Shown: positions 32,561 through 43,597 of the stretch, piece by piece
How the letters are laid out: each line of letters begins with the position of its first letter
How positions within the stretch are numbered: the stretch's first letter is position 1
Assembly: GCF_026151205.1 (NCBI RefSeq)
Contig: NC_087082.1
Location: forward strand, 5,959,908-6,023,907
Source of the DNA: Bolinopsis microptera
Lineage: Eukaryota; Ctenophora; Tentaculata; Lobata; Bolinopsidae
Direction of reading: 5' to 3'
DNA length: 64,000 nucleotides
The notes under the pieces: generated by a model
What the model saw: the letters and a program-made list of their open reading frames with translations, nothing else
The model's database searches: none
Told to the model about the DNA's origin: nothing
Program-made: the position numbers and the translations under genes

Positions 32561-33389
32561 GATAAGATTACCAGCAATTGAAATCAAAATCGGTTTCTGA
32601 TTGAAGTAAAGAAATCTTGTTAGACATTATTTATTAAACTGTTCAGAATCATCAAATTTAGTGGGGTAGAGCATGTTTTAAAACTTTAAATACTTCACTT
32701 TCAGGTTGTTGAGTTATTGGGCAATATTTAATTTTCCACTCTCGCAATCAATATAACTATTTGCTAAATTTCACACAAGCTTAGATATCATCAAGAGTAT
32801 GACGTGACAAAGTAAACTTATTTGTGCCTTCTGTGTGTTATATGCTTGCGACTGTATGATATTATAATAATTCCCAGCACTTCCAGGTCATCAAGTAATC
32901 CTACACTATTCGTCAATTCAGCATTCCTTGTCAGGGTGCCCTAAACATTCCTCATTATATATTTTCTTAAATTGCAACAGCTGCATTCCTTCAATAATCT
33001 GTTGATTTATTTTATTTTCAAGATTTATTGTACAATTATTGTGCTTTACCCGTGTTTTCTATTCTAATCAAAAGTAAATCAATTGGACAATAAGGTTAAA
33101 ATGAGTAAAATAGTAATAAAAAATATTGGAAATTAAATATCTGCCATGCTGGTATGCTCTCATAAATGATGAGGCAATTTTTGCGAGTATCCTTCTTCTG
33201 CCACCCCTCCAGGTAGTAAAACTCCTTGGCCTTTCGTCCAACTCCGTCCAGGTTCTTGGCGAACACGACATGACAGAATATTACATCGTCCTTTTTCATT
33301 GCCAGGACCATTTCTTTCGTGGGGGCTCTCTTCGGATTATCTCTAAAATCATTATAGACGTTCTGATATTGTGACTGGTAGCGGGGTAG

Positions 33390-33636
33390 TCCTCCAATCA
33401 ATGTAGACTAGACGATTGTTCCGGTTTTGATGATTGAAAGCGGGGGTTGAGATCCTGAAATACATAACCGGTTTTAACAATATTATTTGAAATAAGTATA
33501 CTATAGTTGAATTATAATAAATTCAGCTCATTCTGAATAAACGTCAATATAATAGTATTACTTGTGTATATACATATGTGCTTTGTTACAAAGTCATGAA
33601 AAAACTAGTTTAGAAAGAAAACAATTAGTTACTCAC
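33390..33636. other. Spacer between duplication border and the two-exon gene
   Basis: A splice-acceptor-like TGTATTTCAG (minus, about 33454) begins an open stretch that reads into the duplicated segment only with a frame change, so the original downstream exon was probably disrupted at the duplication border (33389). Confidence 0.4.
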
Positions 33637-34153
33637 CAGGGCCTTTCCCTTGCTGGTGGTTGGTGCGGGTGCTCGGGGTGCTCGTTTTTTCTTAGCCGGG
33701 GCACTAGTGACATGTGCAGCTGGTTCCTTTTCGTACACTTTTAGAGTAACGTAGCCGTTTGTTGTGGCAGCGATACCCTCGATCATGTCCCCGTTCTGAA
33801 ATCTTTTTTACTCATGAGAAAACATGTTCTTTTCTCTCAGTTGGATACAACATAGATAACATTTTTCTGACTAAGATGAAGATTTGTTTATTCATTAAAG
33901 TATCTTATATTTATTTAAGGATTAATTATTATTATAAATAAAGTCATTTGTGAATCATGTATTAAAAAATATAATATCCGCTAAGACTTACCGCAAACCG
34001 GTCTTCTTCGTCCGGGAAAAATGAACACACCTCAGTGTGTTCACCAACAACGGCAAACATTTGCATCGGTTTGCCGTTGTTGGTGGACTTGTTGCGGAGG
34101 AATTTGATTACCCCTTTTACATAGGTATATCTCTTTTCGCTTGTAGATTCCAT
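33637..34153 (-). CDS. Small two-exon basic-tailed protein, unknown function
   Basis: Exon 1 runs from the ATG at 34153 to 33992 (MESTSEKRYTYVKGVIKFLR, PMQMFAVVGEHTEVCSFFPD, EEDRFA|GTAAGT). Exon 2, after GATTTCAG, runs from 33795 to 33637 (NGDMIEGIAATTNGYVTLKV, YEKEPAAHVTSAPAKKKRAP, then a basic tail to CTG|GTGAGT). Both introns are in phase 0. Exon 2 ends at a donor, so the protein continues; the next acceptor (about 33454) gives 18 residues then a stop. The beta-rich composition followed by a basic alanine/proline tail could be a small beta-barrel (OB-like) nucleic-acid-binding protein. That is inference; no family is recognised. It lies upstream of a duplicated fragment of another unknown ORF. 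Confidence 0.6.
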
Positions 34154-34649
34154 GGCTAAAGTAAAAATCGAATTAATATAAGAAAAAACATGAAAATAGT
34201 TCAATACTAGTTCATAGAGCAAACCTCAGTCTAAATACATAAAACGGTTTTAACAATATAGATGATACTAGGAGATATTTCAAAACAACGGTAGAACTTC
34301 AAAATCTGAGGTACAGTAGTTTCTAGAACAAAGTGAGATTCCTCCCCCGCTAAGAGTCATTCAACATCTAATTAGGAAAGTAAGGAATAGCAAATGGTAG
34401 AGATTAATACTCTCCTAACTTCGTCTTAACTTAAGTAATAACACAGAGTTTGTTTGCGTGCAATCATTGCTATGGTAACCGCAACTACTGTCATGTAGCA
34501 TGGTAAGCAATGTCATAGTAACGGCAACTGGCATGGGCAAGAGAGGTGACGAGAGAGTACGAGAAGTGGCGAGAGAACACGAGTTATATTTCGAACAGGT
34601 AAAATTCTCTTGCTGAAGGCGGATGCTAGAATACTTGTCCGTCGAACCA

Positions 34650-35126
34650 CTGATGCATCTCAGACCACTGCACGGTTCCGAGCAGAGTTCATTCCTTAAA
34701 TACCTTCTCAGCGGACCAGAACGTGTTCCTTAAAAGCCATTTTTTAATGAGATTTTTGTTAGTTTACGGTCACGGCACGGGTAATGGAGGGAGCTTGGTG
34801 GCATGTTCTTAGTCACGTGATTTTATCTTGACAGTTAGTATAGTACTAATGCAATTGTTTCCATCCCTACAGGAAAAAAACAATTAATCTCAGACCACTT
34901 GCACTGCACGGTTCCGAACAGAGGACATTCCTTAAAAGCTTAAATACCTTCTCAGCGGACCAGAACGTGTTCCTAAAAGCATTTTTTTAATGAGGTTTTT
35001 GTTAATTTACGATCATGGCACGGGTAATGGAGGGAGCATGTTCTTAGTCACGTGATTTTATCTTGACAGTTAGTATAGTACTAATGCAATTGTTTCCATC
35101 CCTACAGGAAAAAAACAATTAATCTC
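34650..35126. repeat. Tandem duplication of about 235 bp
   Basis: Two head-to-tail units, each with CAGCGGACCAGAACGTGTTC, GCACGGGTAATGGAGGGAGC, TTAGTCACGTGATTTTATCT and CCATCCCTACAGGAAAAAAA, with small indels. A third unit begins at 35127 (CTCAGATCACTGCAC) and stops. Function unknown. Confidence 0.9.
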
Positions 35127-35404
35127 AGATCACTGCACAGCTCCGAGCAAAGCAGTTGACCAATGGTAAAATGCTCGTATATTCTGCACCTATTTCTTTT
35201 AATTTAAAATACTTTATTTAAAGTCAGAGCGGCAACCTTCATGCATGCTTGAAAGAACCGACTCTAATGGTGTTGAAAAGTTATAATGTTTTGAAAACAG
35301 ACTGAGTTATAAAGTGAATATAGCTTTACAACCAAACTGAGTTATAAGTATATAACTTTAAAACTACTCCAAGTATGTAGTGAGGTATAATGAGCAATAT
35401 TACC

Positions 35405-36507
35405 CTACTTAAACATGTAAATAAACATTAGCTATTTGTGGTGCTGCATTGGTACCCATTGGTATTCCAATAACTTGACTATAAATTTGACCCTGATAAG
35501 TTCAGTTTTCTTTAGAAAACTGAACTTTATCTTTATAAACATTGTTAGAGAAATAGGCCTTCTTAGTATAAAGATTAGAAATAATATAAGACTTATCTTT
35601 AAAATCAAATACTCTTTCTACAAACATGCGAGGATTATCCTTCAATTGAACATGGGGAATAGATGTATATAAAGTTGAAAAATCATATGTACTGACAGAC
35701 TTTAAACCCTCCTGGAGCTGGGTATTATCATAACTAAGAAAATCTAAAATAGGTTCATTATTATCAATAACAAAATAATCATTTCTAACGTGAAATTTAT
35801 TATCATATATAGATTTATTTTTAGCTGAGTGAAGCATAGATTTAATACAAATGCTAAGATAGACTGATAATTGTTGTAAACTACTTCCACTACCAGACGT
35901 TATATATCTAACTCCGACTGGCTTTTTATGCTGTTTTGGTGTAATATATAAATAAGGTAATTTACCATCATCTTCATCAAATTTAATACGATGTTTAAGT
36001 AGGAACGCTTTGTGGCTTGTGCTCATTAATTATACAATCTTCTGAACGATTAACTTTAATAAATGTATTCGATGATAATTCCTTTTCAATCATACTAATA
36101 TAGAACTTTTTACAAACAATAGTAATATTATTTTTAGCTTTATCAGTAGGAACCAATACAAACTCTTTATAAAGCTCATCTAAATCTGCTGAGACGTCAA
36201 CATCTGATAATACTGAATAATAGGGATATGGTTTAGCTCCTTGAAGTTGAACTATTACTTGCTCTATGATTAGTGTTTTCCACTCTTGAAACTCTTCTAT
36301 AGGTTTATGCCATAAATTAGACAATTTATTGCAATAGCTTTTGAGTGCCATCTTTACTGATTTTAAAGCTTTTTCAGTGCATGGTTTAGCTTGGTCTCTA
36401 TAATTTAATCCTTTCATTAGGAGGTAACGAAGTTTATCATTACTGATAATTGATAGCTCTCCTGTAATGCCATGTTTATGAGTAGGGTCTGTATAATAAT
36501 AACACAA
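35405..36507 (-). pseudogene. Penelope-like reverse transcriptase relic
   Basis: Minus-strand pieces in three frames make one protein: LSNLWHKPIEEFQEWKTLII, EFVLVPTDKAKNNITIVCKK, PYLYITPKQHKKPVGVRYIT, STYDFSTLYTSIPHVQLKD, and at 35480-35412 SQVIGIPMGTNAAPQIANVY. VPTDK..N....CK, (I/T)PK.HK.P...R.I, DFSTLYT.IPH (RT motif A) and GIPMG (motif B) are the order seen in Penelope-like elements. Frameshifts fall at about 36000 and 35500. The catalytic YxDD block and any GIY-YIG endonuclease are missing, because similarity ends near 35405. It is non-functional. Confidence 0.75.
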
Positions 36508-36678
36508 TAGAACAATTGTATCTATCTGAAACCTAGATAAGAAAATACCTAATGAATAAAAAAAGCAAACTTTTTTGGTCTTTCTAACAATTTAACTAAT
36601 TTCTTATGGATACCACTAAAGGATTTTTGTTTTATGTTTAAGTATAATTCTGCATGCTGATATAATGAATGATAAAAC

Positions 36679-36892
36679 TCATAAAATTAAAAAGTGAGAC
36701 AAAATGCACGTCTGTATCGGACAATGGTACAGTGTGTATTTTTTGAATGTCACAATACCTCTTTGTTAGCAAAACACAGCTTATTATAAATATAAACGTC
36801 GCCATGGAAACACATCACGTCACAACATACATTATATTTTAGTACATCAAGCCTAGAAATTGCATCGGATGAATAAACGATCTTCTCAGCTA
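36679..36892. repeat. 3' flank of TRPA gene, duplicated at 42691
   Basis: This 3'-untranslated or flanking DNA matches 42691-42918. It shows that the duplicated block includes both the channel's C-terminal codons and its downstream sequence. Confidence 0.85.
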
Positions 36893-39800
36893 TCAGGTAT
36901 CGTGTTTGATTTTGAAATCTGAGAGGGGAATATTCACATACTTTCTTAGTTCACCCACAAGCTTTGGCTTGAAGAAATCTGTATTCAGGAACCTTCCAAG
37001 TTTCAGAAGAAGCTGTTCAGTTTTGTAGATATTCCGAATCTTTACAATGTTCACCTCCACTTTAGAGTTGTCTCTTATCTCCTTCACATCCTCTATAGCC
37101 AAACCAGTAGCAAGATTCATAAAGAGAATCTGAATCACAATCGCAAAGAATATTAAAGCCACCACATGTCCGTTTATGAGCTGCATGGTAATGTCCTCCT
37201 CACCGGAATCATAGTCCTCATAAGCAACTCCACTCACACCCATAGACAAGGTCTTATAGTACGCTGACCAGGTGGTAAACGAGGAGTACTGAGAGTTGAT
37301 ACCTCCCGCAGATAAGAGATGGAACACACAGACGAACCCTAGCACGAAGACCACCAACAGGGCTCCAATGCTCCGGATAAATGTGATCACTATCTTAAAG
37401 AACATGATGATGTGTAGACCTATGTTGAGGAAGCTGATTGCCCGCAGAGTAAAGAGAATATTTACGAAGGAGCACACGACCGCTGCGGCGCTCACTTGCC
37501 ACATTCCAGACGAAATTTCGTCGGAGAAGACTGTCATAGAGACAAATACCAGCGCTACAATGTAGGAAACGCTTTCTACGATATTCAGATTGGATTGGAG
37601 GTATCTTTTGAATCCTCGATTCTTATCCAAAATGTCGTCTATAAAGTCTACAAGCTCTGCTAGTAGTAGCACCGTCACTAAAACCAGTAGGGCAGTACCC
37701 AGACCTGAAGCGGTATCCGACTTCTTGGATAACAGCATCGTGCATTTCACTGTTTCCGAGGATTCATTACTAGGCTTTGTACAGTTCCAGGTTGAATCTT
37801 TGAACACGTCGTTGTGAACTATGAGAGTGTAGCTGAGAAGGAGAGCTACAAAAATGAGTTTGATCAGTGCTGAGCTAGCATAGTAGTGGAACCCATAATT
37901 CCGCCATTTGATGTCGACTAGAGCTTGTACTACAGGGTGGGTCAACAGCGCGACGTTCTTTTCACGGGACATAACCTGAAGTGGTGCTTCATCTTCTATG
38001 TAAGCACCGGGTTCGTAGGGGTGCCCCACTGTTTTGAAAGAGTTTCCTTCATCGGCAATTAGTTTGCCGTTCGAATCTGTTTTAGTCTTCTTAACATATT
38101 TTTCAATAATGTTGAAGTCAATGATTACTCGAAAGTAGTCAGCAATACTCTTTAATTCATTTTCACTTTTTCCAGCGCCTTCCGGATCCACTCTTTCTCC
38201 TTCTGTTGACCCGATTTGCCCTGGCTTCTTGTTTTCCTCGTCATTAGTCAGGTGGTTACACCAGCATTTATCCAAAGCTGCCACAACTACCTCTGGGTAC
38301 TTTCGAATCAGACAATTGATCGGTGAGGTCTCATTGATAGTGCCATTACCGTGAAACTTAATGGGTGTTTTATTTTTCTCGATAAATTCGGATCTTCCCT
38401 CCTCACATATCCAAGGAAATGTACCAAAAGGATTGTAATCTCCGTAGTTAAAATCTGATCTTTCTGTTCTGTACGGCGTCAACTCAATCTTTTCAATCCT
38501 TGCCATGATAGCATCGACTATAGTGAAGTTACCAGCCATAGCAGCTTGAGCTAAAGGGGTCAGTCCCTTCTTATTTGCTATATTGACAGCACGGAATTGC
38601 CCCCCACCTGTCTCCATTTCCAGGCACATGAGAGCAATCTCCGTGTACTGCAAGGATATAGCAAGATGAAGTGGAGTATTGCCGTCTGTTTTCATCACCA
38701 TAGTTAAAGGCAGAGGCATCTTGTCTTTGAAATCCAGAAACCTCCGCACACAATCCGTGGAGCCTGATCGGACTGCCTCGTGGAGCACAGAGGAGTCATC
38801 TTGTCCTCTTCTAAACAGGAACACGTGAGGGGTTTCAAGAAAGAGTTGGACAGTTTCAGATCTTCCTCTAGAGGCTGCCTCGTGCAGCGATGTATTCCTC
38901 TTGTTGTTCTTCTCGTTGATTGCTTCGGTCAGTGGAAACAAGATCTTTAAGATATCGTTATGTCCCCCCATTGCAGCCAGGTGCAAAGCTAAACTGCCGA
39001 AACTATCCCTCAGAGGAACAATGTGGATTCCGTCCGTGTGATTACATAAGAATTTGGTGGCCTCAATGTGTCCTCTCACTGCGGTGTCGTGTAGAGATGA
39101 CCAATTATAAATGTTCTGGTAGAGGATCATATCTTGTTCAGCTATTCCTACTTCTTTGCCGTAGTCGAGGATCATTCTCATTATCTTGGGGTTGTTGCCC
39201 GAAGCTGCCCCGCTGAAAGGGATAGCGGCCCAAATATTCTTTTTATCCATTATAAAGTCCTTGAAAACAGACTCCTCACAAAGATACTTTACAACGTCTA
39301 CTCGGTTGTGCTCTGCAGCGTCGTGCAGCATTATTGCATTGTTAACGTTCCGGCAGTCTACTTCAATGTTTGTGACGTACTTTAACAGAAACGCGACCAG
39401 CTTCACGTGACCCAGCTTTGCGGCAAGATACAATGCAGTTATCTCTTCTGTGTTTGACTTTTTATCCATTATTTTTAATATCTGCAGTCTCACAATCTCG
39501 TCAACCAAGTATTGAACAAGCTCAAGCCTCTCTTCGTCGATTACCTCCTGTTTTTGTACATTTTCAATCCGTTTTTTTTCTTTTTCTTGTTTTCTTTCTT
39601 CCTCTTCTTCGGCATTTGTACGCTCCTCCGCTTTTATTGATGCATGCTGCTGCACAGCTTTTGTTAACATAAACATGGTCATTTTCTTAGGCTTTTGCTT
39701 CTTCAATTCCAAATCCTCATTTCTTTTTTGAAGAAGCTTCCGCTTTTCTGTCTCCTCCGCTTCTTTTTCTTCCGTCTCCTGATCTAAGTCATCCAGCCTC

Positions 39801-40579
39801 TTGTAGTAAACAGCCCCGTGCAGTATCGTGTATTTCTGTTTGTGTCGCTGTCTAATCAGTTTTATCTTTTTCTCTTCGCTACAACGTGATAGCAAATACT
39901 TCAAGACACCCAAATGACCATAAGATGCTGCGAAGAAAGCTGCATTGCAGTTCAAGCTGTTTTTATCTGCTGGATCCCAGCCAACCCAACCATTCTCATC
40001 ACATAACCAGGTTACTATATCTAAATGTCCTAACATACAAGCTTCATGTAGGACTGTCCTACCGTCAAAATTCTGTATTTTGAGGCTCTTTATTTGCTCC
40101 TCCGTAAAATCAAGGTCTTGCTCGAGTAAGATTTTAACAAGGTCAAGTTTACCTTTAGAAACTGCTAGGTGTGCCGGGGTCATGCCTTTTTCAGGATCCT
40201 GGATCATAATACAACTCTTCAAAAATTTCCTTTCAGGACCCATCTCCTCTATCCTTCTCAAATCCGGCTGATCAATAGCCTCATGGAGAGGACTCCAGTA
40301 CCGGTTATCTTGCCTGTTTCTCTGATTATTGGAGCGTTTAAATGGCGGGAAAGGTTCCCATACCTTGGGAAGTTCCGGTACGAACTCCTGCTGTTCGTTC
40401 TCGGAGCTAGCTACCTCGTCCAGTGGACTAGCTACCTCGTCCAGTGGACAGGTTCCATTAGCAAAGTCTATTTTGTTGCTTCGTGGTGGGAGGAGGCAGG
40501 AAGCTTCTCCGTTTACATGGCTGTTATCTTGGTGGGGAAGAATTGATATTTCTATTCCTTGTTCCGGATCTTCTGCCAT
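36893..40579 (-). CDS. TRPA-family ankyrin-repeat cation channel
   Basis: One uninterrupted frame from the ATG at 40579 (MAEDPEQGIEISILPHQDN) to the TGA at 36893, 1,228 residues. An acceptor-like TACATTTCAG about 20 nt before the ATG suggests a 5'-UTR intron. Residues about 90-780 hold a dozen or more ankyrin repeats (GMTPAHLAVSKGKLDLVKIL, GRTVLHEACMLGHLDIV, GNTPLHLAISLQYTEIAL, LTPLAQAAMAGNFTIVDAI), interrupted at about 263-346 by a highly charged coiled-coil insert. Residues about 890-1160 hold six membrane segments, with the pore loop TLSMGVSGVAYEDYD and S6 ALIFFAIVIQILFMNLATGL followed by an AIEDVKEI TRP-type helix. Length and architecture match TRPA channels, which are plasma-membrane, cation-permeable sensory channels. 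Stimulus cannot be inferred. An intact frame of this length argues for function; a single coding exon is unusual for the family. Confidence 0.93.
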   Translation of the reverse strand: MAEDPEQGIEISILPHQDNSHVNGEASCLLPPRSNKIDFANGTCPLDEVASPLDEVASSENEQQEFVPELPKVWEPFPPFKRSNNQRNRQDNRYWSPLHEAIDQPDLRRIEEMGPERKFLKSCIMIQDPEKGMTPAHLAVSKGKLDLVKILLEQDLDFTEEQIKSLKIQNFDGRTVLHEACMLGHLDIVTWLCDENGWVGWDPADKNSLNCNAAFFAASYGHLGVLKYLLSRCSEEKKIKLIRQRHKQKYTILHGAVYYKRLDDLDQETEEKEAEETEKRKLLQKRNEDLELKKQKPKKMTMFMLTKAVQQHASIKAEERTNAEEEEERKQEKEKKRIENVQKQEVIDEERLELVQYLVDEIVRLQILKIMDKKSNTEEITALYLAAKLGHVKLVAFLLKYVTNIEVDCRNVNNAIMLHDAAEHNRVDVVKYLCEESVFKDFIMDKKNIWAAIPFSGAASGNNPKIMRMILDYGKEVGIAEQDMILYQNIYNWSSLHDTAVRGHIEATKFLCNHTDGIHIVPLRDSFGSLALHLAAMGGHNDILKILFPLTEAINEKNNKRNTSLHEAASRGRSETVQLFLETPHVFLFRRGQDDSSVLHEAVRSGSTDCVRRFLDFKDKMPLPLTMVMKTDGNTPLHLAISLQYTEIALMCLEMETGGGQFRAVNIANKKGLTPLAQAAMAGNFTIVDAIMARIEKIELTPYRTERSDFNYGDYNPFGTFPWICEEGRSEFIEKNKTPIKFHGNGTINETSPINCLIRKYPEVVVAALDKCWCNHLTNDEENKKPGQIGSTEGERVDPEGAGKSENELKSIADYFRVIIDFNIIEKYVKKTKTDSNGKLIADEGNSFKTVGHPYEPGAYIEDEAPLQVMSREKNVALLTHPVVQALVDIKWRNYGFHYYASSALIKLIFVALLLSYTLIVHNDVFKDSTWNCTKPSNESSETVKCTMLLSKKSDTASGLGTALLVLVTVLLLAELVDFIDDILDKNRGFKRYLQSNLNIVESVSYIVALVFVSMTVFSDEISSGMWQVSAAAVVCSFVNILFTLRAISFLNIGLHIIMFFKIVITFIRSIGALLVVFVLGFVCVFHLLSAGGINSQYSSFTTWSAYYKTLSMGVSGVAYEDYDSGEEDITMQLINGHVVALIFFAIVIQILFMNLATGLAIEDVKEIRDNSKVEVNIVKIRNIYKTEQLLLKLGRFLNTDFFKPKLVGELRKYVNIPLSDFKIKHDT

Positions 40580-41800
40580 CTTGAGCAAGCTCAAACCTGA
40601 AATGTACAAAAAGGATAAAACGTGTATAAGTGTGAAATGTTTGAGAAATTGTTGCAATCGACAAAAAAATCATAAATGAATGTGTCCAAGAACGATTCTT
40701 ATCAAACGAATGAACATTTGGAAACAAATCAAATGAACAGTTCGACAAAAAGTTAAACAGAAAATTCTAAGTGCAGAGAAGTAGATATAACGTCAGCAAA
40801 CTAAAAGGAATAAATTTGTTCGCATTGTTTATTTTCATTCTATTTTTAAATTGCAAATGGTATTAGTGCTAATTGTCTCACTTCCTGCACAGAGATTAGT
40901 GATGGTTGCTATAGTTATAGTTGTTAGGTTGTGTATAATGTCTGTGGAGTAGTAGTAGTAGTGAGAAGTATCTAAACTAAACGTTTATTTCAACCATCTC
41001 CAACTATTACCGGAACTGAAATCAGCACAAACACTAGAACTGTTGCGGGAACTAAAAAACTTTGGTAGTTAGCATAATATGATAATATATGGTAGCCAGC
41101 AGATATAGGGTAGGATCAGGTGCCTGCTGCAGGTATATCATGTAGAGAACCTTGGTCTTGAACGACCATTTTTCTGACAATTCTTGAGGTCACACCTGGA
41201 ATTTCTTACCATGTACTGTTTTTACAAATTGCGACAAATTCAGCTTGGAATTAATAAAGGCCATAAATTGAATCCTAGAGTTTTAATACTTTCAACACTA
41301 CTTAATAACTAACAAACAAATAATTTGAGGACAACATGACACTTACAACTTTGAACATAACACGAGGAAATATGGACAGAACTGAACAAGAACCACATTC
41401 GAAGACTGAAACATCTGAATGACTCCGCAACCCAGGAATCAACTACTCAGTAATCATCGCTCAATAATCGGTTTGGTATCGACGTTACATACTTTATTAT
41501 TTTTTAAAAAAGCTGACTTAAGAAACCAGGGAATTAAAGTTACCGTCATACTCCTATCATTAAATCGCTGATTTTATTTTTATATCACTTTCTTTTTTTT
41601 CTTTTTTTTTCTTTCTTTTTCTTTCTTTTTCTTCTTCAAAACATTCCAGTACATTGTGCCGAAAGTTGGAGATAAAACCGTAGTACGTACATGTTGCATT
41701 GCACTAGATCGAGCTTGCAGAGTGTGGTTTCCTCCAGTCTGCGCCACGCGCTTATAAACATACGCAGCGCAGATCGACTGGAGGAGATTGCACTATGTAG
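40580..41800. other. TRPA upstream region and spacer
   Basis: Probable 5'-UTR intron and promoter DNA of the channel gene. No second gene seen. A polypyrimidine tract lies at 41587-41640, and CCTCCAGTC ... GACTGGAGG form an inverted repeat at about 41733 and 41775. Confidence 0.45.
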
Positions 41801-41807
41801 GCTCCGG

Positions 41808-41880
41808 TTTGACCATTGTTAATGATCTGGCCCGGCGCACGCTACTTCGAAGAAATTTAGACGAGTAACATCCGTCAAGC
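41808..41880 (+). repeat. Dispersed repeat shared with 53.9-54.2 kb
   Basis: CCATTGTTAATGATCTGGCC and GGCGCACGCTACTTCGAAG, then AAATTTAGACGAGTAA, occur inverted at about 54170-54212 and 53918-53940. There the two halves are separated by about 230 bp of another repeat, so one copy has an insertion. Confidence 0.7.
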
Positions 41881-42690
41881 TCCGGTGTAATTTGATACGT
41901 ATGTACTACGGCTTTACAAATTTTGGAAGCATGTAGGGATAAAGATCTGATAAAATACTCTAGCACAATTGTAACTGCAGTTTTACAGGACTCTAAATGC
42001 TTAATGAAGACTCTTGCAGGTACCACCCGTATTCACACTCAGACCTGAGTTTAGTCATTTTCCGATACGAGATTGGGGATGGGTTCTAAAAGCAAACAAA
42101 CAAATAAATTGAATCCTAAAATCGTAGATTAAACGGGCATTACAACCCTTAGAAATACAAAATATTACCGCCAACTGTAAATTAGCTACGAATTAATTGT
42201 ACAAACTTATAATCTAGACAGTAGACACGATTATAGCACTGATATGGTAAAAGTAAGCCAATCAAAAAAACCATTACTGTTAAATAATATGTGATTAATG
42301 GTAACTAACTAAAACATTTTCCATTATGGAAGTGTGAACAGGGGATGAAATTAGGACTGTCTGTGAGTAAATTAAAAATAAACTGGTTCTATAAGATGTG
42401 CTGTAAGGAAAAAAAATATAAAATCACCTATTGAACTTATAAATATCATAAGAATCATTACACAATAATCATTACACAATAACAATCCAAAAAGAGTAAA
42501 ACATACGAAGACAAAAAAATGGCGATTTGAAAGGACGATTCAAATTTGTATAATCCTTGGCTAAATGGATACACGTTAATTCGGTGGAGGGTCCGCAGTA
42601 GTCCCATTGCCTAAGTGTTGCTGTACAACCACTACAGAAGTATACCAGATAACACTCGACCTCTGACTGATCCAGAGGATGTCACCAAAT

Positions 42691-43248
42691 TCATAAAATT
42701 AAAAAGTGAGCCCTACAAAATGCACGTCTGCATCGGACAATGATACAATGTATATTTTGTGAATTTCACAATGCCTCTTTGTTAACAAAACACAGCTTAA
42801 GTTATTATCAATATAAACGTCGCCATGGAAACACAACAAGTCACAACATATATTATATTATATTTTAGTACATCAAACCTAGAAATTGCATCCGATGAAT
42901 AAACGTTTTTCTCAGCTCTCAGGTATTGTGTTTGATTTTGAAATCTGAGAGAGGAATATTCACATACTTTCTTAGTTCACCCACAAGCTTTGGCTGGAAG
43001 AAATCTGTACTCAGTAACCTTCCAAGTTTCAGAAGAAGCTGTTCAGTTTTGTAGATATTCCGAATCTTTACAATGTTCACCTCCACTTTAGAGTTGTCCC
43101 TTATCTCCTTCACATCCTCTATAGCCAAACCAGTAGCAAGATTCATAAAGAGAATCTGAATGACAATCGCAAAGAATGTCAAAGCCATCACATGTCCGTT
43201 TTTGAGCTGCATGGCAATGTCCTCCTCACCAGAATCCTAGTCCTCATA
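42691..43248 (-). pseudogene. Truncated duplicate of the TRPA C-terminus
   Basis: About 95% similar to 36679-37240. The minus strand from about 43212 to 42919 encodes the S6 and C-terminal tail (MALTFFAIVIQILFMNLATG to FKIKHNT*) with scattered changes such as I to K and F to L. Just upstream, the codon for the tyrosine in EDYDSG has become TAG, and similarity then ends, so no ankyrin repeats or S1-S5 exist. It has no start or promoter and is a non-functional segmental copy. Confidence 0.9.
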
Positions 43249-43597
43249 ATCAACTCGAAATACGAAACTCGGAATACAGTCACTTGATGCTAACCTGTCT
43301 ACCTTGCTTATAAATAGCAAGGAGATGCAGAGGAAGGCATTATTTCCGTAACAATGTTTACTTTCAGTTTTATCTTAATCTATGGTTTTACACTGATCCG
43401 TCTTGTGGTCGCTAAAAGAATAGATGTGTCCAGTAAGCACAGAATATGACTTGATTAGCCATAACCTTCACTTTTGTGGTGCAGTATCTCTCGGACGGGC
43501 AGTTAAGGGCCTACCTTACGAAAGTAAACTTAGAAAGATCTCGCTTTAGGATTCGTTGAAGGGATGTTCTGCTGAGTGCCAATTTTAGGTGTATCCA
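43249..43597. other. Spacer
   Basis: No feature that I can support. Confidence 0.4.

Larger units (their letters stand above)
29548..33389. repeat. Duplicated segment, copy 2 (no transposon insertion)
   Basis: Direct copy of 15909-22285. It preserves the pre-insertion target (one TCGCAATC at about 32744) and so dates the 3.1-kb transposon after the duplication, or to loss here by precise excision. The right border falls inside the ORF represented at 22034-22616. Confidence 0.92.
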
